The notes beneath the pieces are model-generated. The model did no database searches. It was not told the DNA's origin and saw only the letters and a program-made list of their open reading frames with translations. From positions 49,422,281 to 49,486,280 of the forward strand of contig CM067306.1 of NCBI GenBank assembly GCA_034231615.1: a DNA stretch of 64,000 nt, read 5' to 3'. The translations under genes and the position numbers were made by a program. The DNA is from Meghimatium bilineatum. Its lineage: Eukaryota; Mollusca; Gastropoda; Stylommatophora; Philomycidae. How positions within the stretch are numbered: position 1 is the stretch's first letter; each line of letters opens with the position of its first letter. Below, in pieces: positions 1 to 10,929 of the stretch.

Positions 1-325
1 GGGTCTGACCACGGACAGGTCAGAAGAGTGACAGACTCTAGAACAAGTCAGGATCGGTGTCCACAAACAGGCTAGAAGAGTGACAGACTATCAAGCAAGT
101 CAGAAGCCATGTCCACTAACCGGCATAAGTGATTCTTAAAATCCGATCCTAACCACGCAGGAATTGAACTGAAACACGCAACGAATGAAAATTATAAAAA
201 AAAGTACATCTAATCAAGAAAACTGGAATAAGGGAAAAAATCAGTTGGGGCCTCAGTTAAAATACAGGTTAGCTCAGAAATAATTGGAGAGTGACATATG
301 CAATCTATGTTCCACAGGGAACTAA
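1..325. other. unassigned sequence
   Basis: I see no gene here. The first ~110 bases hold a repeated phrase (AGAAGAGTGACAGACT occurs twice), which suggests a short degenerate duplication. The rest is A-rich DNA leading into the retrotransposon copy that follows. Confidence 0.4.
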
Positions 326-1396
326 AGTGAACGACAAAGAAGAAGGCAAATTACATCTAAAGAACAACATAAAGAAATCCTCACAAACCTCCCAAATGAA
401 ATTGAAACACTAACGGACTTTGAAGAGCCAGGCAATAGTCTCCAGAATGTCTCCATAATAACACAGGTTCCTGGAATAATTAATAAGGAATACCAAACTC
501 CATCTCAACTAAAAGCATTGACACTGGAGATGATAGAAATAAAATACAGTCGCAAGGATTGGACACATGTCTACACAGATGGATCGACAGAAGGAGCAGT
601 AAGGAATGGAGGAGGTGGAATTTTTATAAGACTCAAAGATGGGAAGACAATATCAAAAGCTTTTCCAACCGGGAAATACTCCTCTAATTTTAGAGCAGAA
701 GCAGTTGCACTCCATCAAGCACTGAAAGCCTTCACTGAACCAGTACTGCCAAGACCAAAGAAGATAGCCATATTCACATATTGCAGATCCCTACTGGAAT
801 CAATCCAGAGCAACAGAAACGAAAGCCTTCTGTACAACATCAGACATGAGCTAAGACAGATCCAAAAATCAACAGCTATTGCCCTTCAGTGGATACAATC
901 ACACTGTGGAATCATGGGAAATGAGAAAGCGGATGCTCTGTCAAAGGCAGGAAGTGAAATGGAGCAACACAGACACCCACTGTCTTACGGAGAAGTAAAA
1001 ACAATAATCCGCAACACATACTCAGCAAAGTGGAAGAAAGAAATGGCAGGGGAATACGAACATGATGCAATACATCTCCTCCAAAGATATCAACAGACCA
1101 CAATATTTCGCCTTAGAACAGGCCACTGCAGACTGTTGGGCCACCTTTATCGATTAAGGATCTCATACACAGATGAATGTCCATGTGGATCCGGAACCCA
1201 GACTTCAGAACACATACTTCAGGACTGCCCAACATACAAAGAGCAGAGACAGCAGACCTGGCCAGAGGATACAGACTTGAGGCAAAAGCTATGGGGCAGC
1301 CGCTCTGACCTGGAGAAGACAGTGGACTTCGTCGTGATGACAGGTCTGACGGTATAGCATGACCACAGATGCTGAACGCAGAAGAAGAAGAAGAAA
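326..1396 (+). mobile_element. non-LTR retrotransposon 3' end, RNase H domain (copy 1)
   Basis: This is the best-preserved retrotransposon reading frame in the window. It is open from about 326 to the stop at 1357. It encodes an RNase H domain starting with the motif YTDGS, with the acidic residue in FRAEAVALHQAL, the TYCRS strand (normally TDCRS, so one catalytic Asp is replaced by Tyr here) and the [11 protein letters not shown] block. A C-terminal Cys-His knuckle follows, with the pattern [13 protein letters not shown]. RNase H downstream of reverse transcriptase is typical of I-group non-LTR elements. The RT itself is absent, so the copy is 5'-truncated. The 3' end is GAACGCAGAAGAAGAAGAAG. 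A near-identical copy lies at 24108-25140 in the same orientation. Confidence 0.85.
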
Positions 1397-1626
1397 TCTA
1401 AAGATAGTTGAAAACCAAGTTTCTCTTATATTATGTATACTTCATTTATTATTTAAATTGACTAGAATCTAGGTCAAAGTGGCCCCCAGACCCCACAGCT
1501 CATGCTACAGCTAAGCTCTATTTTCTGTTGACCCGAAAACCCGACCCAGTTAAACCAACTGGAGAAAACTCACATACTTTTATAGACTTTTAAGACATCA
1601 TGTTTTCTACTTTCAGTGACCAACTA

Positions 1627-1902
1627 CAAATATATAATGTGTCATGTGACATATTCCTTCCAGAACGTTGTCTTCCCAATGAACTCTCCGAACCTCTCTC
1701 TGTCTTGGGCGATGTGGCTTGCATTTTCTAGCGATGTATTCATGTTATCTTTAATGTCGTCAGTCCATCGTCTTCTTGGTCTGCCCCTTCTCCTCTTTCC
1801 AGGTACTCTTCCCTCCATTATTTGTCTTTCTAAACAGTTATGTCTCTTTATATGACCAAACAGGCGTAGTTTTCTTTTTGTTTTGTGTTTAGTAACCAAC
1901 AC
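1627..1902 (-). mobile_element. non-LTR retrotransposon C-terminal fragment
   Basis: The minus strand encodes about 90 residues with the pattern RLFGHIKRH followed by [16 protein letters not shown]. This is the conserved tail found after reverse transcriptase in many RTE/jockey-type elements. It is a short relic with no RT core. The fragment at 27300-27960 resembles it. Confidence 0.7.
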
Positions 1903-1904
1903 TC

Positions 1905-2540
1905 TGGAATATTCAATGTGTTTATAATATCTGAGTTTCTGATTTTATCCTTCCATCATATTCTAAGTATCTTCCTGTAGCATTTCAGCTCGAAGGCGTT
2001 GCAAAGTGACCACTGCAAATCACGTGGGGGGGGGGGAAACCCACAAATAACAGCACATTTGAAGAACGATTCATAATGAAGCCACATAACTATATAATTT
2101 ACGAAGGACTCGGTTAAAACCTTGGTTAAAAAATTTTAACCTATATATCCCCCCAGTCTTTAACCTCGAGTTATCCATCAGGAAGTGTTTGTAGAGTGCA
2201 ACGACCTAAAAATGTTTTACCTCACCGGGATACAGTGATTGTGTTCGTCTGAATGTCGAATGCCAAATCTTACATAATTAGTCAACCAGTGCCAGTCAGA
2301 AACCGATGCATTCTATAGTTAGAACTGCCATTAATATTAGTCTGGTGCTCGCGTGATGTCAACCTGGTGCTCGCGTGATGACTTGTGGTCAGGGCCGTAA
2401 ATATGTCAGCAATAAGTCTGGGGGGGGGGGGGGGGTCAGAATGCCTACCTGAAAGTAATGCCATTCTCAAATTTTCATTGCAATTTCCTCTTTTAAAAAA
2501 ATACAGATTATATATGATCCTTTTGTAGAACATCGTTAAA
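1905..2540. other. unassigned, with poly-G runs
   Basis: I see no gene. There are G homopolymers at about 2027-2035 and 2421-2436, and a C run at about 2793-2806 just beyond. A TGGTGCTCGCGTGATG phrase is repeated at about 2342 and 2364. Confidence 0.4.
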
Positions 2541-2725
2541 TGTGTGAGGTAGTTACCTGACTTACAGGTTTGAGGTGGCTACTTGCCGTACAGGTGTAGG
2601 GAGATTACCTGCCTTACAGGTGTGAAGTGGTTACCCGCTACATACATGTGTGAGGTGGTTACCCGCTACATACATGTGTGAGGTGGTTATTCGCTACATA
2701 CATGTGTGAGGTAGTTATTCGCCTT
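2541..2725. repeat. minisatellite, ~30-bp unit
   Basis: About six degenerate units read TGTGTGAGGTGGTTACC followed by GCTACATACA or similar. The last three units are the most alike. Confidence 0.8.
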
Positions 2726-2984
2726 ATGCTTACGGCTACGTTTCTGCTACTAAAGTCATATTTTGATTTTCTATCGGGATCTTTAAGAGCTCCCCCCCCC
2801 CCCCCGGCACGTAAATACGAGCTTACGTGTTGTGCTTCCGTCATGTGCTTCCGTCATGTGAGTTACAAAGTGCTCGCGATCACCTCTCAACAACTATACA
2901 ATTAACAACAATCATGTGCTCCAGTTATGATTCACACCTTATTGTGCAAACAGAAACAGTGTTGTTATTGTTGTCATTATCCCC

Positions 2985-3125
2985 GAAAATCGCCAGCTAT
3001 TAGCTCTTAGCTCATATGTGCAGTGGGTGGTTTCTCAGAGTTTCTGTCATACCCAATAGACTTCAGCTTTCGGCGTATTGCAATGCCTATTGAAGAAACC
3101 TTCTACTTGGATGGGATCTATGTTA
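2985..3125 (+). repeat. interspersed repeat I, copy 1
   Basis: This region shares the phrases TTTGCAGTGGG-like, AGACTTCAGCTTTC and GCAATGCCTATTGAAG with 14972-15110, and part of it matches 21200-21275 in reverse. It is a dispersed repeat of unknown class. Confidence 0.55.
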
Positions 3126-3220
3126 CGAGACGAACTGGTATTTCGCCTGGGGGACCCACAATGCAACTTTCCTATGACGAGGTGCTTCTCACTCGGGGAA
3201 ATATTCAGATCAGCACCCAA

Positions 3221-3990
3221 GCAGCCCATTCCAGAAAACTATTAGACCTACAAATACTACTGATCGAACTAACACATGCAAGATCGGCAGTCAAGCAGGT
3301 AAATCCAGAAAACTATCAGGCCTACAAATACTACTGATCGAACTAACATATGCAAGATCGGCAGTCAAGCAGCTAAATCCAGAAAACTATCAGACCTACA
3401 AATACTACTGATCGAACTAACAGATGCAAGATCGGCAGTCAAGCAGCCCAATCCAGAAAACTATCAGACCTTCAAATGCTATTAACCGAAATAAGCAATC
3501 AGCGTAAAGTAGCTATGAAGTGGACGCCAACGTATTGTGGGCTACATGGAAACAAGAATGCAGATTGTCTAGGATGATGCTGCGGATGATCTATCAAATT
3601 TGCCAATAATGCACCATCAAAAGAAACATGATCAAAATAATTAGAAAGAGATCTCAAATACACGATTATTACCAAATTATGAACAGACCAGAACCAAGTT
3701 GTCAATCTGCGCCTTTGAACAGGGTGCAACCGACTCCACTGCCACATGTATACAAAGTTCAAGAATGGCAACACAGCAATGTGTACATGTACGTGGACAG
3801 GCACCTCAGCATTGCATATTCTTCAGGAATATTCTGAATATGAAATGCTGAGGCAAATAACTGTCCTAGACAAACAACAGTCGAAGATACACTATACAGA
3901 TCTCTGTACGAGTTACAGAACACAGTCAAGTTTACAGAAGAGACAAAACTTCAGATATACATATGTTCCAAGCCAACGAAAGATGAAGTA
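3221..3990 (+). mobile_element. RNase H retrotransposon fragment with internal duplications
   Basis: A ~75-bp segment containing ACTGATCGAACTAACA and GCAAGATCGGCAGTCAAGCA is repeated more than three times at 3221-3475. It runs into a broken RNase H-like stretch encoding KWTPTYCGLHGNKNADCL, the HxGxxGNexAD block of this domain. Frameshifted C-terminal sequence continues to about 3990. The tandem duplication arose inside the element. Confidence 0.6.
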
Positions 3991-4024
3991 AACTAACAAT
4001 TGTTACATGACGGTACCACTCCCT

Positions 4025-4645
4025 GATGGTTGGTTGCTGATCCAGCGTTCCATGTGTTCATGCCCTGTGACCCAGGCATTAATTATATTGTTGGGAAGTC
4101 TGTGGATTTTCGGACCACCCGGGGCCCCAGAGCCAGATAATAACTATCACATCAACAGGAAGACAGGTTTCTAACTATACACTTCTCTGAGCCACTGCAG
4201 CCAAGATAGGGTTCACTGTGCTCATTCCCCGCCACCAATTGACTACTGGTTATGCCGAACTTCTCTATATCTCCAGGCATGCAACCAAATGTTAAAGTCG
4301 AAAGGATTGTCCCGTCCTGAGTCACTGTACCTCTATGATGGACCTCAGCCATAGGAAAAAAACCAGTTATGTCAGTTTCCTCCTCTCCTGTGCCGCACAG
4401 TACATATCTGGCTCCTCCCAACCACAGAGAGTATATACATATATAAAAATATACAAAGCATAAAACACATGACAACAACAAAATAAAACCACGAGAAGCA
4501 TTATGTGTATATATGACGTGGCATAAAGCTTCTATAAGAAGAGAGCATCAATATAACGACATGTCATCTACTAATGTTTTCTGTTGCATGTGTGATGTGT
4601 CTAGTGTGTCATTAGTGAGACCCACAGACGCAACCGTATGCGTTG
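4025..4645 (+). mobile_element. repeat E, copy 1 (full length)
   Basis: The ~620-bp element starts GGTTGGTTGCTGATCCAGCG and ends GACCCACAGACGCAACC. It aligns along its length with 15897-16520. No coding capacity is visible. Near its 3' end an inverted repeat (ATGACGTGGC / TATAACGACATGTCAT) forms a hairpin that is conserved in other copies. Confidence 0.75.
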
Positions 4646-5025
4646 CTCCCTGATCGTGATGTCTAGTTGCCATTTCATTTTTTGAGATCCAGGTGAAGAT
4701 CGCTTGATGTTACCAAGTTTCACGTTATGAGTTCTACTTTCGTCAGGGAAACGTACCGCTTCCTTGAGATGGGCGAAGTATATATAGAGGAATCCGAATA
4801 CGTTGAAGTCAATCTTCTACGTATTTTGAATCATTTCTTTATAAAATATATAACTGCGTTGGTGGTCACGTCTTTCATTTTATCATGGTCGCTTCGTGTA
4901 ACAAAATATTATAAGTACATATTTCCTTTATCTTCTTCTTTCTGTCCTCATGTACCTTTCGGTGTTGAGGGGAGAGTGAGTGTACGGTCTTTTGCCCTTC
5001 TATTTGCCTCCTCCGCTGTTATATT

Positions 5026-5880
5026 TCAGAGTGTCTCTAATACACTATCTATCCACCTTTTACGAGGGCGTGCAATAGGTCGACTGTTTTCGTATCGTTT
5101 GTTAAGTGTTTTTTGGATAATACTTTGCTCTTTCTGTCTGGTTATGTGGCCGTACCATTTAACTTGTTGTTTCTGTATGTATTCTATTGTTGGTTTGATC
5201 CCTAATTGTTTCCTTAGTGCTTCATTCCTGATTTTGTCTCTCAAGCTAACTCCAATCATACGTCTCACACATTTCATTTCAGTGGTGTTAATCTTATGTA
5301 TTGTTCTAGAATCTAATGTCCAAGTTTGACACTGATAACACAATGTTGGTAAGAAAATGGTGTTGAAAAGTGCTTTCTTTGTTTCTAGTGTAATATCTTT
5401 GTTTCTTAGTAAAGGTGTTAATTGACCAATGATCTGACAGGCCTTATTACATCTTGCGTTTATTTCTGCTTCTTGTTTGTTGTCATATCTCAATGTGCTG
5501 CCCAGATATTTGAATTCATGTACTTGTTTTAGTTGTTTATTGTTTATCTGTATGTTGATGTTCTCCTTTTCGCTTGCAATATTCATTACTTCTGTTTTGT
5601 CTATGTTGATTTTCATTCCAAATTGCTTGCCTGCTGTGTCTATTGTGTTTAGGTGGTCTTGCAGGTTTTTAATGCTGTTGTGGAATAAAACCTAGTCATC
5701 TGCAAAAAGCAGTTCATTTGCTTCATTAGAATTTGCTGTCTTGTTTATATGGTCCATGTATGTAATAAAAAGTAGTGGGGATAATACACATCCCTGCTTT
5801 ACTCCTGTGCTAATCACAAAGTCCTCTGTGTAGCCTGCAGCTGTTCTTATAGTGCAACTGCTGTTGCTGTTAAATTTCCT
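5026..5880 (-). mobile_element. non-LTR retrotransposon reverse transcriptase fragment
   Basis: Read on the minus strand, this encodes the RT palm to the C-terminus. The motif GVKQGCVLSPLLF is followed by the catalytic FADD box, then KINIDKTEVM, EFKYLGS and the closing GRPRKRW-type block (ARPRKRWIDSV). A stop codon directly after FADD (at about 5692) separates the palm from a 196-codon open tail, so the copy is dead. The family is of the RTE/jockey type, not resolved further. Confidence 0.85.
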
Positions 5881-5974
5881 TTATGGTTTTATAATTATAT
5901 ATGTAGATGTCGTTGTCCACTATTGACATTTGTAAGAGCAATGTTGGTTAAAGGATGGTTGAACGATACTGGTT

Positions 5975-6155
5975 TTGTAGAGACATCATCATCAAGTGTT
6001 GTTTCAGCAACGAAGATCTGCAACGTTCTCCACCTCTTGTCTCTTGCTTTCGTGATCCACTCTACTAGGATAACCTATGTCGCGATATATCTCTGCCTAC
6101 CTCTTGCTCGCCTCTCCTCTACACTCAAATAAGGTCTTCAACAAGGTGTCATATC
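5975..6155 (-). mobile_element. non-LTR element 3' end with (GAT)n tail
   Basis: The minus strand matches 34927-35115 (minus) and 61004-61207 (plus). In the last copy this sequence directly follows an RT fragment, so it is the 3' end of that element. The CATCATCATC run at the left edge is its tail. Confidence 0.65.
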
Positions 6156-6431
6156 TTTCAATATGTCCAAAATACTTATATGTTTGATTTTTATTTCCTT
6201 TAATAGTTTTTTTTTTAAATATTGTCAGAACCTCTTTGTTCATTTTCTTTTCTGTCATGAAGTTCCCCTGATTCTTTTATGTTTTTGTTCGTCTATCACA
6301 AGTATTGATGACCATTTGTTACATCTACTTTTGAAAATTCAGTTAGAATTATGTCCATGCTTAATAGTTCGTAGATGGCTAATAAGCTCTATTCGAGCTG
6401 TAAATGTTCTTGAACAGTTCGGACATGGAAT

Positions 6432-6598
6432 CAGGACCGGCCCCAACAATTGCTGGGCCCAATGCGAAATAGATTGCGCGGGGCCCAGTCTGGGTAGGGA
6501 AGAGGATAATAAAATAAATTATAATATGAATTTATGGGCCTATGAAGTGCGGTGCCCAATGCGGCCGCATAGGTTGCAATGGCCTAAGACCGGCCCTG
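6432..6598. mobile_element. hAT-type MITE with perfect 8-bp TSD
   Basis: The terminal inverted repeats are CAGGACCGGCCC at the left and TAAGACCGGCCCTG at the right. The element is flanked by identical 8-bp target duplications, CATGGAAT at 6424-6431 and 6599-6606. The ~167-bp length, CAGGGCCGG-type ends and 8-bp duplication are typical of non-autonomous hAT elements. It has no coding sequence. Confidence 0.88.
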
Positions 6599-6649
6599 CA
6601 TGGAATAACCACTATAGACAGATGTTGGTATATCCGTGACTTTCTAGTT

Positions 6650-6872
6650 CAGTGTTTCCCAACGTGGTACCCACACCCCAAAGGGGGGCAATGTGATTTT
6701 TCAGCGCGGGGGGGGGAGGGCAATTCGTACATGTTGTAATTAGGCTTCATTAGGGAATAATTCAGTTTTTTAATATTAAAAAATATGTACATGTTACATA
6801 GAGTAGGGGGGGGACATCAGAAATTTGGAAAGACTTCTGTGGGTCATGGTGAAAAAAGGTTGGGAAACACTG
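6650..6872. mobile_element. hAT-type MITE (CAGTGTTTCCCAAC ends), copy 1
   Basis: The ends are CAGTGTTTCCCAACG and GGTTGGGAAACACTG. The flanks TTCTAGTT and TTCTAATT form an 8-bp duplication with one mismatch. A second copy lies at 16631-16839. The central TA in both duplications fits a Buster-like hAT, but that assignment is inferred. Confidence 0.88.
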
Positions 6873-6913
6873 TTCTAATTACTCTTCCGCTGTTGTGCTG
6901 CTGCATTTATCCA

Positions 6914-7069
6914 CCGAAGACGGATGTGTCGGACCATTGGCGCAAATAAAACGGCGGCACAACGCATTTCCATTCTCTGGACTACATACTGCTGAAAATC
7001 TAGTAGGACAATGGTCCTGCTACAAGGGAGATCCAGTGGGAGTTTGAGAATGAACGCGGAAGAAGAAGT
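6914..7069 (+). mobile_element. SINE-A copy
   Basis: This near-complete copy starts CCGAAGACGGATGTGTCGG, has GGCGCAAATAAAACGG and CTCTGGACTACAT internally, and ends GAATGAACGCGGAAGAAGAA. It is among the least diverged copies of the family. Confidence 0.85.
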
Positions 7070-7845
7070 ATTAACACAAACACCCACATTGAAACGCACC
7101 AATTCTGTCTTCTAGTTGTTTGTTTACTATCCATGTTTCTGAGGTAGACATTAATGCAGAATAGATGTAGCATTTTATTATTCTCATTGTTTGGTTTCTT
7201 GTGATTTGTTTAGATATTTTAATATATTTCCCACCTACATTTTACACATAATCTATAAGCTGTGTTATCTTTTCTTTCGATTATGGTTCCTGTAATGGTG
7301 AATGTCGTGCAGCTGAATGTCATGTGCCTAAATGTCAGGAGCTTTTAAGGCGTATCCAAATGGCTAACATGCGAAACCCTGTAGTGATTAATGTTAAGTT
7401 ATGAAGACTGCGAATTAAGCGTTTGGTCTGCCCTGAATTATGGATAACCTGGTCCATGTTCGACTAGGCCGGTGTTTTTGTTCATTGGAGAAGCGTATTC
7501 AGGTCAGTAGATAGCTCGGAGAATTAGATCACGTAAACAGCTTGTGTTGTTTTGGATTCGGTATGCCCTCGTTCGCCGGTTAGAGCGAAAGCACTGTTTT
7601 TGATTGCTTCTCGAGAATACAACATGGCGCAGTATGGAACTGAAGTTTAGAGTTTAAGTTCAGCGTCACTGAAGTGGAGTGGTTGGTGGAAAAAAAAAGC
7701 GGGCGGGAATTTTATGCTGATCGGGGCGAGGTCGATACGAGGTCATTTGTACTGCTGCACTATGGGTAAACCGGCGGCATTCGATAAAGTATGTTATTTT
7801 TAGTTTATATGTAATTGACAATATATCTTATTCAGGACGTTGTCA
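7070..7845. other. unassigned sequence
   Basis: I see no exon, repeat family or long open frame. The sequence looks unique within the window. Confidence 0.4.
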
Positions 7846-7925
7846 TTAACCCAGGATTTTTAGGCTAGGTAATATAAATACAAACAGTAGTTTGACATTA
7901 TTTTTTGAAGTGTTCTGATGCACAT

Positions 7926-8030
7926 TTGCCTGTGGCGGGATTCGAACCTGGTACCTTGGCCGTCTTCTGGCACAGACGCGCACATGACTCTCTACAACAG
8001 AGCCGGACAGTGCACGTACCATAATTTCAA
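7926..8030 (-). mobile_element. tRNA-like SINE (SINE-C type)
   Basis: The minus strand contains a perfect Pol III B box, GGTTCGAATCC (7937-7947). An A-box-like stretch, TGTTGTAGAGAGTCATGTG, lies about 45 bp upstream of it on that strand. The structure is tRNA-like, but the cloverleaf is degenerate, so it is read as a SINE head and not a tRNA gene. Confidence 0.6.
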
Positions 8031-8102
8031 ATGTGTTGAAAACCGTACGATCAGCCACAGAGCCAAATAACAAAAATATTTTTCAGAATCATGAAGAGAG
8101 TT

Positions 8103-8373
8103 TTCTTCTTCTGCGTTCGTTCTCCTGCAGATTAGCAGGATGTAGTCCGGAGAACTGAATGCATTGTGTCATGGTTTACAGCATTGCTGCGATATCTGCG
8201 CCTTTCGGCCTGTTACATCCGACTTCAGCATGGCTTTGGGTCACTTACCCTATATGGGATGGAACAGCCAACTCCATCCCATAATCTCCTTAGTCGCCTT
8301 TTACGATATGCGTGGAAGGTAAACAGTGTTGCTATTCTTTGCTCCCCTTTAGGGCCCTGGCAACACACGGGCG
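8103..8373 (-). mobile_element. SINE-B copy
   Basis: Full-length minus copy. The tail side is TCTTCTTCTGCGTTCGTTCT and the head side is CCCTGGCAACACACGGGC. Internal blocks include GATATCTGCGCCTTTCGGCC and CTCCTTAGTCGCC. Confidence 0.85.
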
Positions 8374-8537
8374 ATGAAGAGTGAGAAACAGAATAAAAAC
8401 AGAAATAAGTTCAGAACAATGTGGTTTTGTAGAAGGCAAAGGTACCAACAATGCAATATGTACTAGCAACAAAGAGCAGCAATAATGTAGAACACGTTTC
8501 GTTTATACGTTATACCTTTTCAACATATAAAACTAGG

Positions 8538-9430
8538 AGTTAGACAGGGATGTGTACTTTCACCAGACTTGTTCTCTTTATACAGTGAAAAAATAATGCA
8601 TGCAATAGTTGATATTAGGTGGGAGGAATATAGGTGGGAGGAATATAGGTGGGAGGAATATAGGTGGGAGGGCATAACATAAATAATTTAAGATATGCGA
8701 ATGTTCTGATTACCTCTTGCGAATGTTCTGATTGCTAAAAGTGAGGAAGGCCTTCAAAAATTAATTAATGTAGTAGTGTCAAACAGTAAAGAGAAAGGCA
8801 TCTCACTAAACCTCAAGAAAACAGAAGTAATGGTTATTTCACAGAAGCAAAATACAACAGCTTACAAGATCAAAGTGAATGATATAGTATTAAAACAAGT
8901 CCACAAATTCAAATATTTAGGTACAACGATTACAACATATGGAAGAAGTTCAACAGAAATCAGAAGCAGAATAGGGCAGGCAAAAACAACATTCAGAAAA
9001 ATGAAAAATATACTGTGTAATATGATCTTGTCATTACGGGTGAAGAAGAGAGTTCTGCAGTGCTATATAACTTCTATACTAACATATAGATGCCAGTCTT
9101 TGACAATAAACAAACAGGAAATTGGGAAATTAGAAGCAGAAGATATCTAGTTCTACAGAAGAATGTTGTGAGTAACATGGAGAGCCAGACAATGTATTGT
9201 AGGGGTATTGAAAGAGTCAAATGCGAGACAATGCTTATTCAATAATATAAGAAAAAGACAATCTTCGTTTTGGGGGCTTTTTTTTCTTCCAAGACAAGGA
9301 GGTTTGGAGAACATAATCACAACAGGCAAGATTGAGGACAACAGAGACAGAGGGCAACAGCGTGAGAAAATATTAGACAGTTTCGCAACCTGACACAGAA
9401 GGGAAACAACAACGATTCTGATATGACATG
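8538..9430 (+). mobile_element. non-LTR retrotransposon RT C-terminal half, broken
   Basis: It encodes [17 protein letters not shown], a damaged catalytic box (YANV-like after LR), LNLKKTEVMVIS, HKFKYLGTTIT and a C-terminal LENIITTGKI block. Four copies of a 15-bp unit (8617-8671) are inserted between the fingers and the active site. Several stops break the frame after 9150. The same family occurs at 29300-29600, 30144-30620, 40036-40470 and 52591-52860. Confidence 0.85.
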
Positions 9431-9474
9431 ACCAACGACTCTGTGTCTACATCAGGATAGTGTCAATGCTGGGG

Positions 9475-9795
9475 ATACCAGATCTGCCAAGGACAATGGT
9501 GTCTGGATTCTTGTCTTGCCATCTGATGTTCCAGATCTGCCAAGGACAATGGTATCTGGAATCTTGTCTTGCCATCTGATGTTCCAGATCTGCCAAGGAC
9601 AATGGTATCTGGAATCTTGTCTTGCCATCTGATGTTCCAGATCTGCCAAGGACAATGGTATCTGGAATCTTGTCTTGCCATCTGATGTTCCAGATCTGCC
9701 AAGGACAATGGTATCTGGAATCTTGTCTTGCCATCTGATGTTCCAGATCTGCCAAGGACAATGGTATCTGGAATCTTGTCTTGCCATCTGATGTT
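9475..9795. repeat. minisatellite, 53-bp unit
   Basis: About six very similar units contain CCAGATCTGCCAAGGACAAT and CTTGTCTTGCCATCTGATG. Because 53 is not a multiple of three, all three minus frames stay open through the array. Those open frames are an artefact. Confidence 0.92.
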
Positions 9796-9884
9796 CATAA
9801 CGTTTTGAAGACAAGTTGTGTGAAAGTTATTGATCGTCCTCACATGACGTCTATACACAGTCCATCGTATAAATATAGGTCATA

Positions 9885-10044
9885 TTCTTCTTCTTCAGCG
9901 TTCATTCTCAAACTCCCACTGGATCTCCCATGTAGCAGGACCATGGTTTTACTAGATTTCCAGCAGGATGTAGTCCAGAGAATGGAAATGCGTTGTGCCG
10001 CAGTTTTGTTTCCGCCATTGGCCCGACAAATCCGTCTTCGGCGG
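9885..10044 (-). mobile_element. SINE-A copy
   Basis: Full-length minus copy running from TTCTTCTTCAGCGTTCATTC to CCGTCTTCGGCGG. It is followed at 10045-10095 by a TATAAATAGTGATCAA segment of repeat J. Confidence 0.85.
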
Positions 10045-10095
10045 ATAGTGGTCATATAAATAGTGATCAAAGAAAATTACAGCAATAATCAAAAA
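10045..10095 (+). repeat. repeat J fragment
   Basis: Contains CATATAAATAGTGATCAA and GCAATAATCAAAAAC, the core of repeat J also seen at 18793, 26518, 26751 and (reversed) 51612. Confidence 0.5.
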
Positions 10096-10113
10096 CATTA
10101 TGTAAGAAGTTTT

Positions 10114-10270
10114 CGACGAAGACGGATGTGTCGGACCATTGGCGCAAATAAAACTGCGACACAACGCATTTCCATTCTCTGGACTACATCCTTCTGGAAA
10201 TCTAATAGGACCATGGTCCTGCTAAAAGAGATATCCAGTGGGAATTTGAGAATGAACGCTGAAGAAGAAG
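10114..10270 (+). mobile_element. SINE-A copy
   Basis: Full-length plus copy from CGACGAAGACGGATGTGTCG to GAACGCTGAAGAAGAAG. With the minus copy at 9885-10044 it forms an inverted pair around a repeat J fragment. Confidence 0.85.
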
Positions 10271-10340
10271 ATATAAGAAGGTTGACACTGTTTTATAGTG
10301 AAATTAACTGTTTTATAGTGAAATTAACAGTTAGGTCTTA

Positions 10341-10406
10341 TTTGTCACGATCAAGCCCTCCTAGGCGGGAGGCGCCCCCCCCCCCTCACAGTTTGGGAAC
10401 CCCTGC
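10341..10406. mobile_element. solo hAT terminus
   Basis: The right edge reads GTTTGGGAACCCCTG, the reverse complement of the hAT-type end CAGGGGTTCCCAAAC, after a C-rich segment. I found no matching left terminus. Confidence 0.45.
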
Positions 10407-10407
10407 T

Positions 10408-10804
10408 ATATTTCAACACCCTATTGCACACGGGACACAGGAGTTTCATCGTTCATTATAACTTTGGATCAAAAATACCCCACAGATAAAGTTGATAGAA
10501 AAAAACTAATTCACAACTTTGCGATCAATCCATCAATTTTTAGTGGTCCTTTTCAGTGCAATATTTTTGTCTTGTAGTTTGCCATTTCTGTTGATAAGTA
10601 CTATTAAATTAATAAAGATGAAATGGGATTTTTTCTTGGGGGAGGGGGTAGGAGGAGGAATTGTCTGTTTTCTATAAATATAATTTATGCAATGTTTTAT
10701 AGATTGTGCCATATCACGTGTATACCTGGACTGTATAATTGATGAAAGATACGGCCGTAGCCATTGGTCATATACTCGTAAGTCCTTCTGGTTCATTAGG
10801 AATA
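10408..10804. other. unassigned sequence
   Basis: AT-rich with no recognised exon or repeat, apart from the G-rich run near 10640. Confidence 0.4.
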
Positions 10805-10922
10805 ATCCTTCTAAAGTTACACATTTGATTTTTTCCGTGGTTTTCATTGGTAATTTTGTTTATGATTTGTGACGACAGCCAATGGAAATCATAGGAACAG
10901 TCAAATGCGTCACTCTAGAAGT
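10805..10922. mobile_element. palindromic MITE K, copy 1
   Basis: The left end ATCCTTCTAAAGTTACACATTT and right end AAATGCGTCACTCTAGAA are inverted. The interior includes GACAGCCAATGGAAAT. The copy at 42629-42734 has better-preserved ends. Confidence 0.6.
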
Positions 10923-10929
10923 CACAATA

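Noticed and set aside
2421..2806. G and C homopolymers as possible G-quadruplex regulators
   Set aside because: Single uninterrupted runs, which may vary through sequencing or slippage. I see no promoter context.
4727..5329. 200-codon plus-strand hydrophobic frame
   Set aside because: It is the antisense of the reverse transcriptase fragment on the minus strand, which has clear RT motifs.
7926..8030. Possible functional tRNA gene
   Set aside because: A and B boxes are present, but the acceptor and anticodon stems do not pair convincingly, and related sequences are dispersed as SINEs.
9447..9858. Three long minus-strand frames in different phases
   Set aside because: By-product of a 53-bp tandem repeat that shifts frame each unit.
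10063..10461. 132-codon plus-strand frame
   Set aside because: It crosses a SINE-A copy and a hAT end. Similar frames appear in every SINE-A copy.
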